Source: Candidatus Aminicenantota bacterium (GTDB taxonomy: Bacteria; Acidobacteriota; Aminicenantia; Aminicenantales; UBA8522). Taken from it: a DNA stretch of 7,441 nt. How positions within the stretch are numbered: the first letter of the stretch is position 1; the number at the start of each line of letters is the position of its first letter. The translations under genes and the position numbers were made by a program. The DNA is taken from positions 1-7,441 of the forward strand of contig JAFGRZ010000205.1 of NCBI GenBank assembly GCA_016934895.1, read 5' to 3'. Below, piece by piece: positions 1-5,571 of this stretch. Below the pieces are notes generated by a model. The model was given only the letters and a program-made list of their open reading frames with translations, did no database searches and was not told the DNA's origin.

Positions 1-60
1 GAAAAAGAAAAAAAGGGGCGCGAGCGGGCTGACGAACCAATATCCCGAGCCTCCGCTTGA
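1..60 (+). CDS. possible 3' end of an upstream gene (partial, unidentified)
   Basis: Reading frame 1 is open from the window edge for 19 codons and ends with TGA at 58-60. The visible tail is lysine- and arginine-rich (about EKEKKGRERADEPISRASA). Its stop overlaps the TTG start of ftsY in the arrangement TTGA, the same junction seen between ribBA and the HEAT gene, which is the main reason to favour this frame. Frame 3 also closes nearby, with TGA at 30-32, so the frame choice is not secure. The tail is too short to name. In some bacteria smc precedes ftsY, but nothing in these residues shows that. Confidence 0.33.
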   Translation, partial: EKEKKGRERADEPISRASA

Positions 61-986
61 CGGAACAGAACCCCAAAAATATAATGGCTGCCATGACGGG
101 AAACCTCAGGGAAAAACTCGCCGGAACGCGCCGGACCTTCCGGGAAAGGCTGGGAGGCCTCTTCCAGAGCGGAAAGTCGCGTGATCTTATCCTGGAGGAT
201 CTTTCCGAAGCCTTGATCCTGGCAGACTTGGGCGCCTCTTCCAGCGGCCGCATTATCCAGGCGCTCCGGGAAAAAACGGGGAAAAACGACTCGGCCGCCG
301 AGATCCAAAATGCTCTGCGTGAAGAACTCATCCGGATACTCGGCCGATGTCCGGTCGAATCCGCCGTCCGTTCCACGCCGGCGGTGATCATGATGGTGGG
401 AGTCAACGGCGGAGGAAAAACGACCTCTCTGGCCAAGCTGGCTCTGCATTTCCAGACCGAGGGGAAAAGCGTCATGATGGTCGCCGCGGACACCTTCCGG
501 GCGGCGGCCCAAGAACAACTGGCGATCTGGGGGAAAAAACTGAACGCCCCGGTTGTCCGCGGCCAGTATGGCGCCGATCCGGCGGCGGTGGTCTTTGACG
601 CCCTCCAATCTTTCAGGTCCCACGGCCGCGATCTCCTTCTCGTCGATACCGCCGGGCGGATCCATACCAACGCCAATCTCATGAGCGAACTGGAAAAGGT
701 CAAGCGCATCATCGCCCGGGAAATCCCCGCCGCGCCCCAGGAAATCCTCCTGGTCCTGGACTCGACGATCGGTCAGAACGCGCTCGTCCAGGCCGGAGAA
801 TTCCTCAAGTTCAGCGGAATCACCGGGATCTTCCTGACCAAGCTCGACGGCTCGGCCAAAGGAGGCAGCATCATCAGCATCGTCGAGGAGTTGGGTCTTC
901 CCGTCAAGTATATCGGCATAGGAGAGGATGCCGGCGACATGCTCCCATTCTCCCCTCGGGATTTCGTTCTCGCCCTGACCTCATGA
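57..986 (+). CDS. ftsY: signal recognition particle receptor FtsY (SRP-family GTPase)
   Basis: FtsY is the membrane-associated SRP receptor. It docks Ffh-bound ribosomes at the translocon, and both GTPases hydrolyse GTP together. The 309-residue product is essentially a bare NG domain. Residues about 17-36 match the amphipathic N-terminal helix (LREKLAGTRRTFRERLGGLF), followed by the helical N domain to about 100. The G domain shows the P-loop GVNGGGKT (115-122), DTFRAAAQEQL (145-155), DTAGR (197-201), the DSTIGQNAL segment (235-243) and TKLDGSAKGG (261-270). It closes with GIGEDAGDMLPF (287-298). No long acidic A domain is present, as in many non-enteric FtsY proteins. The gene is FtsY rather than Ffh because there is no M domain. 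The TTG start gives a TTGA overlap with a possible upstream stop. In-frame ATGs at 84 and 93 are alternatives, and no strong Shine-Dalgarno decides between them. The stop overlaps ribD (ATGA). Confidence 0.95.
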   Translation: MTEQNPKNIMAAMTGNLREKLAGTRRTFRERLGGLFQSGKSRDLILEDLSEALILADLGASSSGRIIQALREKTGKNDSAAEIQNALREELIRILGRCPVESAVRSTPAVIMMVGVNGGGKTTSLAKLALHFQTEGKSVMMVAADTFRAAAQEQLAIWGKKLNAPVVRGQYGADPAAVVFDALQSFRSHGRDLLLVDTAGRIHTNANLMSELEKVKRIIAREIPAAPQEILLVLDSTIGQNALVQAGEFLKFSGITGIFLTKLDGSAKGGSIISIVEELGLPVKYIGIGEDAGDMLPFSPRDFVLALTS

Positions 987-2083
987 CCGACCTTAAAGAT
1001 TTCGCCTATCTCGAGATGGCCTACGGCCTGGCCGAAAAGGCCAGGGGTTGGGCCAGTCCGAATCCCTATGTCGGCGCCGTCGTCGTCCGCCGGAACAAGG
1101 TCGTCGGCCATGGTTTTCATGAACGTCCCGGCAGAGCGCATGCCGAGGCCATCGCCCTGGAGCGGGCGGGTCGCCTGGCCGGAGGGAGCACTCTTTATGT
1201 CACCCTGGAACCATGTGTCCACTGGGGGAGGACTCCTCCTTGCGTGGACGCGGTGATCCGGGCGAAGCCGAAACGGGTCGTCGTTTCCGCGCTCGACCCC
1301 AATCCGATCGTCTTTCAGAAGGGCATCCGGAGGCTCCGCGCCGCCGGGATCGATGTTTCGGTCGGGCTCCTCCGGGAGAGGAACGCCACCCTGAACGAGA
1401 CCTACACCAAATACATCACGCGAGGGATTCCGTTTGTGACTCTGAAGGCCGCTCTCAGCCTGGACGGCCGGACGGCCACCCGGACGATGAGTTCCCGATG
1501 GATCTCCCACCCACTGACCAGAGACTATGTCCACCTTCTCAGAGGAGAGCAGGATGCCATCCTGGTCGGGATCCAAACGCTCATCAAGGACGATCCTTTG
1601 CTCACCGTTCGACATCCCCAGTGGGGCGGAAAAAAGATCGTTCGCGTCATCCTCGATTCTCAGCTTCGCTTTCCACTCCGGGCTCGAATTCTGTCCACTC
1701 TTTCCGCGGGAAGCGTCATCGTCTTCTCGGCCCGGGGAGCCCCCTCTCGAAAACGGGCCCTTCTCGAAAGACGAGGCGTCGAGGTTATCGAGGTTCCCGG
1801 CCCGGGGCGGAGAGTCCAGATCGCCGCGGCGCTCGCCGATCTGGGCAAGCGCGGGATTGCCAGCCTGCTCGTCGAAGGAGGAAGCCGGGTGTTGACCGCC
1901 ATGATCGAGGGGCGCTTCGCCGACAAGCTGCTGCTCACCATTTCCCCCCGGCTGATCGGAGGCCTCGCCGCCCCCTCCTTCCTCGAGGGCGAAGGCGTCC
2001 GCCTGGTTCAGGATTCCTATCCGGTCCGCCGGGTCTCGTCTTTTCTTATCGGGCCCGATATCGTCATCGAAGGATACCTTTAA
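983..2083 (+). CDS. ribD: bifunctional riboflavin biosynthesis deaminase/reductase RibD
   Basis: RibD deaminates diaminohydroxyphosphoribosylaminopyrimidine and then reduces the ribosyl side chain with NADPH, the second and third steps from GTP towards riboflavin. The product has 366 residues, normal for the fused form. The N-terminal deaminase carries the zinc site: H53-A-E55, then PCVHWGRTPPC with C78 and C87. The expected ligands are H53, C78 and C87, with E55 catalytic. The reductase domain starts near residue 150 with FVTLKAALSLDGRTAT, then SRWIS (171-175), DAILVGIQTLIKDDPLLTVR (181-200), LLVEGG (295-300) and SPRLIGG (321-327). All are typical of the family. One small departure is DPNPIVFQKG (105-114), where relatives usually have a glycine before the basic residue. 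The ATG start overlaps the ftsY stop (ATGA at 983-986), implying translational coupling. The TAA stop shares one base with the ribE ATG. Confidence 0.97.
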   Translation: MTDLKDFAYLEMAYGLAEKARGWASPNPYVGAVVVRRNKVVGHGFHERPGRAHAEAIALERAGRLAGGSTLYVTLEPCVHWGRTPPCVDAVIRAKPKRVVVSALDPNPIVFQKGIRRLRAAGIDVSVGLLRERNATLNETYTKYITRGIPFVTLKAALSLDGRTATRTMSSRWISHPLTRDYVHLLRGEQDAILVGIQTLIKDDPLLTVRHPQWGGKKIVRVILDSQLRFPLRARILSTLSAGSVIVFSARGAPSRKRALLERRGVEVIEVPGPGRRVQIAAALADLGKRGIASLLVEGGSRVLTAMIEGRFADKLLLTISPRLIGGLAAPSFLEGEGVRLVQDSYPVRRVSSFLIGPDIVIEGYL

Positions 2084-2679
2084 TGTTCACAGGAATCATT
2101 CACCATCAGGGACTTTTCAAGGGCTATGCATCCGGCAGGCGAGAGTTGGCCGTCGAGGTGCCGGAAGCATTCCCCTCCCAGAGAGAGGGGGAGAGTATCG
2201 CGGTTGAAGGCGTCTGTTTGAGCCTCCTCCGGCGCGAGGCGAACACCCTCTTTTTCAATCTGGCTCAGGAGACACTGGCCAGGACGAACCTCGGCTCTCT
2301 CAAGCGCGGGCTGAAACTCAACCTGGAACCGCCGTTGACCCTGCAGTCCCCGCTGAGCGGACACCTGATCAACGGCCACATCGACGGCGTGGGCAAGGTG
2401 CTTCGGATCGTCGAAAAGGCTCCCGGCCGCCGCCTGACCATCTCGCTGCCCCGAAATCTCCGGCCGTTTCTCGTCGCCCAGGGTTCTGTGGCCGTCAGCG
2501 GGGTCAGCTTGACCGTCGCCGGGCTCGGGACATCCTCCTTCGATGTCGAACTCATTCCCCTGACCATCGCCAAATCCAACCTCAAAGACCTGCGCCCAGG
2601 CCAAACGGTGAACCTGGAGTGTGACATGATCGGGAAATACGTGTATAATTGGTTATCGCGAGGAAAGAGCAGGGTATAA
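2083..2679 (+). CDS. ribE: riboflavin synthase alpha chain
   Basis: This enzyme dismutates two molecules of 6,7-dimethyl-8-ribityllumazine into riboflavin and the pyrimidine intermediate. The 198-residue product has the two tandem lumazine-binding barrels. Barrel 1 begins MFTGII and has EGESIAVEGVCLSL (35-48, including C45) and ETLARTNLG (63-71). Barrel 2 begins near GHLINGHIDGVG (93-104) and has GSVAVSGVSLTVA (134-146, with S142), ELIPLTIAKSNL (156-167) and VNLECDMIGKYV (176-187). Most relatives have IPHT where this one has IPLT (158-161), a mild departure. The start is fixed by the diagnostic MFTGI terminus at the TAATG junction with ribD; the same frame stays open far upstream only as an out-of-frame shadow of ribD. 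The 3' end of the gene also carries a likely promoter for ribBA. Some naming systems call this gene ribC. Confidence 0.96.
   Translation: MFTGIIHHQGLFKGYASGRRELAVEVPEAFPSQREGESIAVEGVCLSLLRREANTLFFNLAQETLARTNLGSLKRGLKLNLEPPLTLQSPLSGHLINGHIDGVGKVLRIVEKAPGRRLTISLPRNLRPFLVAQGSVAVSGVSLTVAGLGTSSFDVELIPLTIAKSNLKDLRPGQTVNLECDMIGKYVYNWLSRGKSRV
2621..2649 (+). promoter_or_regulatory. internal sigma70-type promoter for ribBA
   Basis: GTGACA at 2621-2626 matches five of six -35 consensus bases. It is followed after exactly 17 nt by a perfect TATAAT at 2644-2649. Both lie inside the last codons of ribE. Transcription would start near 2656 and give ribBA a leader of about 75 nt. This is the only place in the rib cluster where genes do not overlap, which fits a second entry point. 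The call rests on sequence match alone. Confidence 0.55.
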
Positions 2680-2702
2680 GCGGACGGCGCTTCGATCGCG
2701 AG
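2655..2702 (+). repeat. paired ATCGCGAG repeats in the ribBA leader
   Basis: ATCGCGAG occurs at 2655-2662 and again at 2695-2702, 40 nt apart. Each copy contains the self-complementary TCGCGA, so the two copies could pair over about 34 nt or serve as two protein sites. They flank the ribE stop and begin at the predicted ribBA transcription start. Eight-base repeats can arise by chance in GC-rich DNA, so this is a weak call. Confidence 0.25.
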
Positions 2703-2724
2703 CCGAAATTAAGATCTCAGGTCC

Positions 2725-2728
2725 GGAG
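2725..2728 (+). promoter_or_regulatory. weak, closely spaced ribosome binding site of ribBA
   Basis: GGAG lies only 2 nt before the ribBA ATG at 2731, closer than the usual 5-9 nt. An in-frame TAA at 2710-2712 excludes a start further upstream of that point, so 2731 remains the best start. A weaker AGGT at 2719-2722 is better spaced. Initiation may be inefficient or partly driven by ribosomes leaving ribE. Confidence 0.35.
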
Positions 2729-2730
2729 CG

Positions 2731-3948
2731 ATGGAAAAAGAACCTTCAGTCGTCAGTGTGGAACGCGCCTTGCCGGAGGTCTCCGCGGGGCGCCTGATCA
2801 TCATCGTCGATGATGAGGACCGGGAGAACGAAGGCGACCTCATGGTGGCGGCCGAAAAGGTGACTCCCGAAATCATCAACTTCATGAGCCGCTACGGGCG
2901 CGGCCTCATCTGCCTCCCTTTGACAAAAGACAGGCTTATCGAGCTTCAGCTTCCCCCGATGGTCGGAGAAAACACTTCCCGTTTCGGGACGGCCTTCACG
3001 GTTTCCATCGATGCCAAGGAAGGCACGACCACGGGGATATCGGCTTATGATCGGGCCAGGACCGTCCAGGCGGCCATCCACCCCGAAACCAGAGCGACCG
3101 ACCTGGTGAGACCGGGGCACATCTTCCCCCTCGAAGCCAAGGAAGGCGGTGTCCTGTCCAGGGCCGGCCAGACCGAGGCGGCCGTCGACTTGGCCAGGTT
3201 GGCCGGTCTGAAGCCGGCCGGGGTGATCTGCGAGATCATGAACGAGGACGGGACCATGTCCCGGATGCCTCAGCTCAAGGCTTTCAGCCGGGAACACGGC
3301 ATCCCCATCCTGACGATCGCCGACCTCATCCAGTACCGGATGCGGACCGAAAGCCTGGTCCAGAAGATCGATGAAGCCGACCTCCCGACGCGGCACGGGC
3401 ACTTCCGCATCAACATCTTCGAGGACCTCATCCACCACGAAAACCATGTGGCCCTGATCAAGGGAAAAATCGAGGAGGATCAACCCGTCCTGGTGCGGGC
3501 GCACTCCCAATGCCTGACGGGGGACACCTTCGGCTCGAGCCGCTGCGATTGCGGGCAACAGCTGCAGCGGGCCATGGAGATCATCGAGAAGGAAGGCCAG
3601 GGGGTTATTCTCTACATCCTCAATCAGGAGGGCCGCGGGATCGGCCTGACCAACAAGATCAAAGCCTACGCTATCCAGGACCAGGGAGCGGATACGGTCG
3701 AGGCCAATCGTCAGCTCGGTTTCAAACCGGATCAGCGGGACTATGGGATCGGGGCCCAAATCCTGGTTTCCCTGGGAGTCAAGAAGATCCGGCTGATGAC
3801 CAATAATCCCCGCAAGTTCGTCGGGCTGGCGGGTTACGGGCTGGAGATCGTCGAGCGGGTGCCGATCGAAATCGCCCCCAACGGGTCCAACATCAAATAT
3901 CTAAAGGCGAAAAAAGAGAAGCTGGGCCATATTCTCGATATGGTTTGA
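2731..3948 (+). CDS. ribBA: bifunctional 3,4-dihydroxy-2-butanone 4-phosphate synthase / GTP cyclohydrolase II
   Basis: RibBA makes both riboflavin precursors: dihydroxybutanone phosphate from ribulose 5-phosphate (N half) and the pyrimidine from GTP (C half). The product has 405 residues, the usual fused length. DHBP synthase half: DDEDRENEGD (27-36), NTSRFGTAFTVSIDA (81-95), TGISAYDRART (101-111), RPGHIFPLEAKEGGVL (127-142) and GVICEIMNEDGTM (164-176). GTP cyclohydrolase II half, from about 208: VRAHSQCLTGDTFGSSRCDCG with zinc cysteines C261, C272 and C274, QEGRGIGL (299-306), DTVEANRQLGF (321-331), DYGIGAQIL (337-345) and TNNPRK (357-362). It ends in the usual YLKAKKEKLGH. An oddity is Gln147 in RAGQTEAAVD, where RibB proteins commonly have the His of GHTEA, a metal ligand in solved structures. 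The cyclohydrolase half looks fully intact. The TGA stop overlaps the next gene's TTG. Confidence 0.97.
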   Translation: MEKEPSVVSVERALPEVSAGRLIIIVDDEDRENEGDLMVAAEKVTPEIINFMSRYGRGLICLPLTKDRLIELQLPPMVGENTSRFGTAFTVSIDAKEGTTTGISAYDRARTVQAAIHPETRATDLVRPGHIFPLEAKEGGVLSRAGQTEAAVDLARLAGLKPAGVICEIMNEDGTMSRMPQLKAFSREHGIPILTIADLIQYRMRTESLVQKIDEADLPTRHGHFRINIFEDLIHHENHVALIKGKIEEDQPVLVRAHSQCLTGDTFGSSRCDCGQQLQRAMEIIEKEGQGVILYILNQEGRGIGLTNKIKAYAIQDQGADTVEANRQLGFKPDQRDYGIGAQILVSLGVKKIRLMTNNPRKFVGLAGYGLEIVERVPIEIAPNGSNIKYLKAKKEKLGHILDMV

Positions 3949-4754
3949 GTTCATCGGATATCGGCTGGGCGGACATGACGCTCGAAGATTTTAGATCAGA
4001 GTTCTTTCCTCTCCCTCCCCAGGAGCAGGTCAAATTCATCTATACCCGCATCGAAAACCTGTCCAGAGAAGAGAGGATCCGGTTCCTTCTCTCCGTCCTT
4101 CAAGAAAAGGGATCCTCTCCGCTGGTCAAAGCGACGGCTCTTAAGTTCCTGAGGGAGTCATCCTTCCAGGAGCCCGAAGTCTACGAAAGCTTCCTTGGGG
4201 ACGATTTCCGGGCGCTGGCCAACGCCGCCAAGCGCGCCCTCAAGGAGTTCGAAGAAAAGGACAGAAAGGACGACTATTACGCCGAGGCCGTGCTCCGCAA
4301 ACTGAAATCCCACTCCGACAAAGACAAACGGTTCAAGATCCTGAAGGCTATCTCCAGGCTCGAGGCTCCCTGGGTGCTCAGGGTTTTGATGGAGGCCTTA
4401 GCCGATCCATCCGAAGCCAACCGTGATTTCCTGATCCGGGAACTTGGAAAAAGGGAGATCTGGAACTTCTCCCCTGTTTATGAAAAGCTATCCTGCCCTC
4501 CCTGGTATAGGAAAAGCGCCGTGCTCAAAGTGATCGGACGGAGAAGAGAGAGCGCCGCCCTCCCGGCCATTCGAGCGATCCTCGCCGATCCGAACGTCGA
4601 TGTCCGCAAGAGCGCGGCGGACGCCCTCGGCGAGATCGGCGGCAAAGAGTCCCTTTCGCTCCTCGTCGAGCTCACCAAGGACCCAAGCGCCTACGTGCGG
4701 CAGGCGGCCGTCTTCTCTCTCCGGAAGATCAGCAGCGTTCGCTTCAGCGGCTGA
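3945..4754 (+). CDS. HEAT-repeat protein of unknown function
   Basis: I do not recognise a named family. The 269-residue product is soluble-looking, with no signal peptide or membrane segment, and is mostly paired amphipathic helices. The C-terminal third holds two clear HEAT/PBS-lyase-like repeats: LPAIRAILADPNVDVRKSAADALGEIG (206-232) and LSLLVELTKDPSAYVRQAAVFSLRKI (237-262). Each has the D-P-N/S-x-x-V-R turn. Weaker helical repeats seem to lie at about 57-102 (containing VKATALKFLRE and ALANAAKRALKEF) and 126-170. A charged segment (EFEEKDRKDD, 101-110) separates the two halves. Such repeats usually form a protein-binding scaffold, so an adaptor role is an inference only. The TTG start at 3945 overlaps the ribBA stop (TTGA). 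An ATG at 3975 behind GGGCGG is a real alternative giving 259 residues. The 3' end overlaps dtd by 11 bp on the opposite strand. Confidence 0.8.
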   Translation: MSSSDIGWADMTLEDFRSEFFPLPPQEQVKFIYTRIENLSREERIRFLLSVLQEKGSSPLVKATALKFLRESSFQEPEVYESFLGDDFRALANAAKRALKEFEEKDRKDDYYAEAVLRKLKSHSDKDKRFKILKAISRLEAPWVLRVLMEALADPSEANRDFLIRELGKREIWNFSPVYEKLSCPPWYRKSAVLKVIGRRRESAALPAIRAILADPNVDVRKSAADALGEIGGKESLSLLVELTKDPSAYVRQAAVFSLRKISSVRFSG

Positions 4755-5217
4755 CGGGTTTCTCTTTTTCGCCCTCTTTCCTGGATTCGAGAACGAACGT
4801 CACGGGGCCGTCATTGTTGAGGTGCACGTTCATCTCGGCCTGAAAAATCCCCGTTTCGACGCGAAATCCCCTCTGTCTGATCCGGACGACCAGGTCCTCG
4901 AAGAGAGCCGCCGCCGCGCCCGGCTCTTCGGCTCCGTCGAAGCTCGGCCGCCGGCCTTTCTTGATCGAGCCCGCCAGGGTGAATTGGGAGACAGCCAGGA
5001 CCTCGCCACCGACCTCCGACAATGACCGGTTCATCCGGCCCTCGCCGTCCGGAAAAATGCGGAGTTCAGTCGCTTTCCTGGCCAGGGAATCGCTGTCCTC
5101 ACGGGAGTCGCCTTTTTCGACGCCCACAAGAAGACAGATCCCCCGGCCGATCCTGCCGGCGGTCCGTCCTCCCGCCTCCACCCAGGCCTCTTTCACCCTT
5201 TGTAAAACGATGATCAT
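4744..5217 (-). CDS. dtd: D-aminoacyl-tRNA deacylase
   Basis: DTD removes D-amino acids (and often glycine mischarged on tRNA-Ala) from tRNA, protecting translation; it acts as a cytosolic homodimer. Counting from the ATG at 5217, the protein has 157 residues. It begins in family style (MIIVLQRVKEAWVEAGG) and shows LLVGVEKGD (29-37), the active-site SQFTLAG (77-83), KKGRRPSF (86-93), and AEMNVHLNNDGPVTF (127-141) with the Gly-cisPro motif. Length and motifs are complete. The final 15 or so residues (SRKEGEKEKPVSR) are a charged extension. A TTG directly before the ATG (5220) could also start the protein. A weak purine-rich stretch (AGAGAAG) lies about 7 nt upstream of the ATG. The gene stands alone on its strand, divergent from rpsT and convergent with the HEAT gene. 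I found no clear promoter of its own apart from a TATGAT within the rpsT promoter palindrome. Confidence 0.95.
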   Translation of the reverse strand: MIIVLQRVKEAWVEAGGRTAGRIGRGICLLVGVEKGDSREDSDSLARKATELRIFPDGEGRMNRSLSEVGGEVLAVSQFTLAGSIKKGRRPSFDGAEEPGAAAALFEDLVVRIRQRGFRVETGIFQAEMNVHLNNDGPVTFVLESRKEGEKEKPVSR

Positions 5218-5239
5218 CAATCACTTCTCTTTTCTATCG

Positions 5240-5268
5240 TTGACTTTAAGAGCCGCATACCCTATCAT
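5240..5268 (+). promoter_or_regulatory. sigma70-type promoter of rpsT
   Basis: TTGACT (5240-5245) and TATCAT (5263-5268) each match five of six consensus bases and are separated by exactly 17 nt. They lie in the only non-coding gap on this side, 5221-5292. Start of transcription would fall near 5275, giving a leader of about 18 nt that contains little beyond the ribosome binding site. Confidence 0.7.
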
Positions 5269-5272
5269 AGGG
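5260..5272. repeat. 13-bp perfect palindrome over the rpsT -10 box
   Basis: CCCTAT, a central C, then ATAGGG form a perfect 6-1-6 inverted repeat that encloses the -10 hexamer TATCAT. The opposite strand reads TATGAT at the same place, a possible -10 for dtd, though no good -35 is seen at the right distance on that strand. A one-base loop cannot fold as an RNA hairpin, so a DNA-level role (operator or shared divergent -10) is the more sensible reading. It could also be chance. Confidence 0.4.
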
Positions 5273-5280
5273 ACTCATTA

Positions 5281-5286
5281 AAGGAG
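5281..5286 (+). promoter_or_regulatory. strong ribosome binding site of rpsT
   Basis: AAGGAG sits 6 nt before the ATG at 5293. It is the clearest Shine-Dalgarno in the window and fits a highly expressed ribosomal protein gene. Confidence 0.75.
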
Positions 5287-5292
5287 TCGATT

Positions 5293-5571
5293 ATGGCCAA
5301 GCACCTCTCCGCGATTCGCCAGCACCGCCGCAGCATCCGGAGGACCGCCATCAACAGGAAGAACAAGTCCGTTCTCCGGACTCAGGTCAAGAAACTCCGG
5401 GAAGTCATCCCACAGGGCGACAAGAAAACCGTCCAGGAACAGCTCCCCCCGACGATCTCGCTCATCGATAAATCCGTCAAAAAGGGCGCCATCCACAGGA
5501 ACAAGGGGGCCCGCCTCAAGTCCCGTCTCACCCGGAAGGCGGGTCGGGTCAATCCGACCCCTTCCAGCTAG
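5293..5571 (+). CDS. rpsT: 30S ribosomal protein S20
   Basis: S20 is a small basic protein that binds 16S rRNA near the foot of the 30S subunit early in assembly. The 92-residue product is very rich in Lys and Arg and has the family layout. It opens with SAIRQHRRSIRRTAINRKNKS (residues 6-26), has a middle helix (LRTQVKKLREVI), and ends with the conserved block KGAIHRNKGARLKSRLTRKA (64-83). A short tail (GRVNPTPSS) follows. ATG at 5293 is fixed by the strong AAGGAG and the conserved MAKHLSA terminus. It is transcribed alone from its own promoter. Its last 23 bp overlap the holA 3' end on the other strand. In well-studied bacteria S20 represses its own translation; the short leader here gives no specific sign of that. 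Confidence 0.97.
   Translation: MAKHLSAIRQHRRSIRRTAINRKNKSVLRTQVKKLREVIPQGDKKTVQEQLPPTISLIDKSVKKGAIHRNKGARLKSRLTRKAGRVNPTPSS
5541..5560. repeat. inverted repeat across the rpsT/holA convergent 3' ends
   Basis: GGGTCGG (5541-5547) and CCGACCC (5554-5560) pair perfectly over a 6-nt loop (GTCAAT). The stem lies within the last codons of rpsT and spans the holA stop codon at 5549-5551. It could form in the mRNA of either strand. There is no T-rich run directly after it on either side, so it is not a standard intrinsic terminator. A role in 3' end protection or termination of the two converging transcripts is an inference. Confidence 0.35.

Noticed and set aside
773..1615. 280-codon minus-strand frame across ftsY and ribD
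   Set aside because: It crosses two well-supported genes, has low-complexity composition and shows no recognisable motif.
1213..2679. A single 488-codon plus-strand open frame ending with riboflavin synthase, looking like an N-terminal extension or fusion
   Set aside because: The first 290 codons are an Arg/Pro/Gly-rich out-of-frame reading of ribD with no recognisable domain. The true protein starts at 2083 with the diagnostic MFTGI.
2680..2730. FMN riboswitch before ribBA
   Set aside because: The gap is only 51 nt and the predicted leader about 75 nt, too short for the multi-stem RFN element. Its conserved blocks are not seen here or in the first 56 nt.
2746..3759. Long 337-codon minus-strand frame opposite ribBA
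   Set aside because: It mirrors the codon periodicity of ribBA, which has unmistakable motifs throughout. The antisense product shows no family motif and is a GC-bias shadow.
4744..4769. Intrinsic terminator after the HEAT gene
   Set aside because: The hairpin would have only a 4-bp stem with a CGG loop and is separated from the T-rich tract by CGGG. It is too weak to call.
5264..5269. dtd promoter using TATGAT on the minus strand
   Set aside because: No TTGACA-like hexamer is found 16-18 nt upstream on that strand. It is kept only as a possibility within the palindrome finding.
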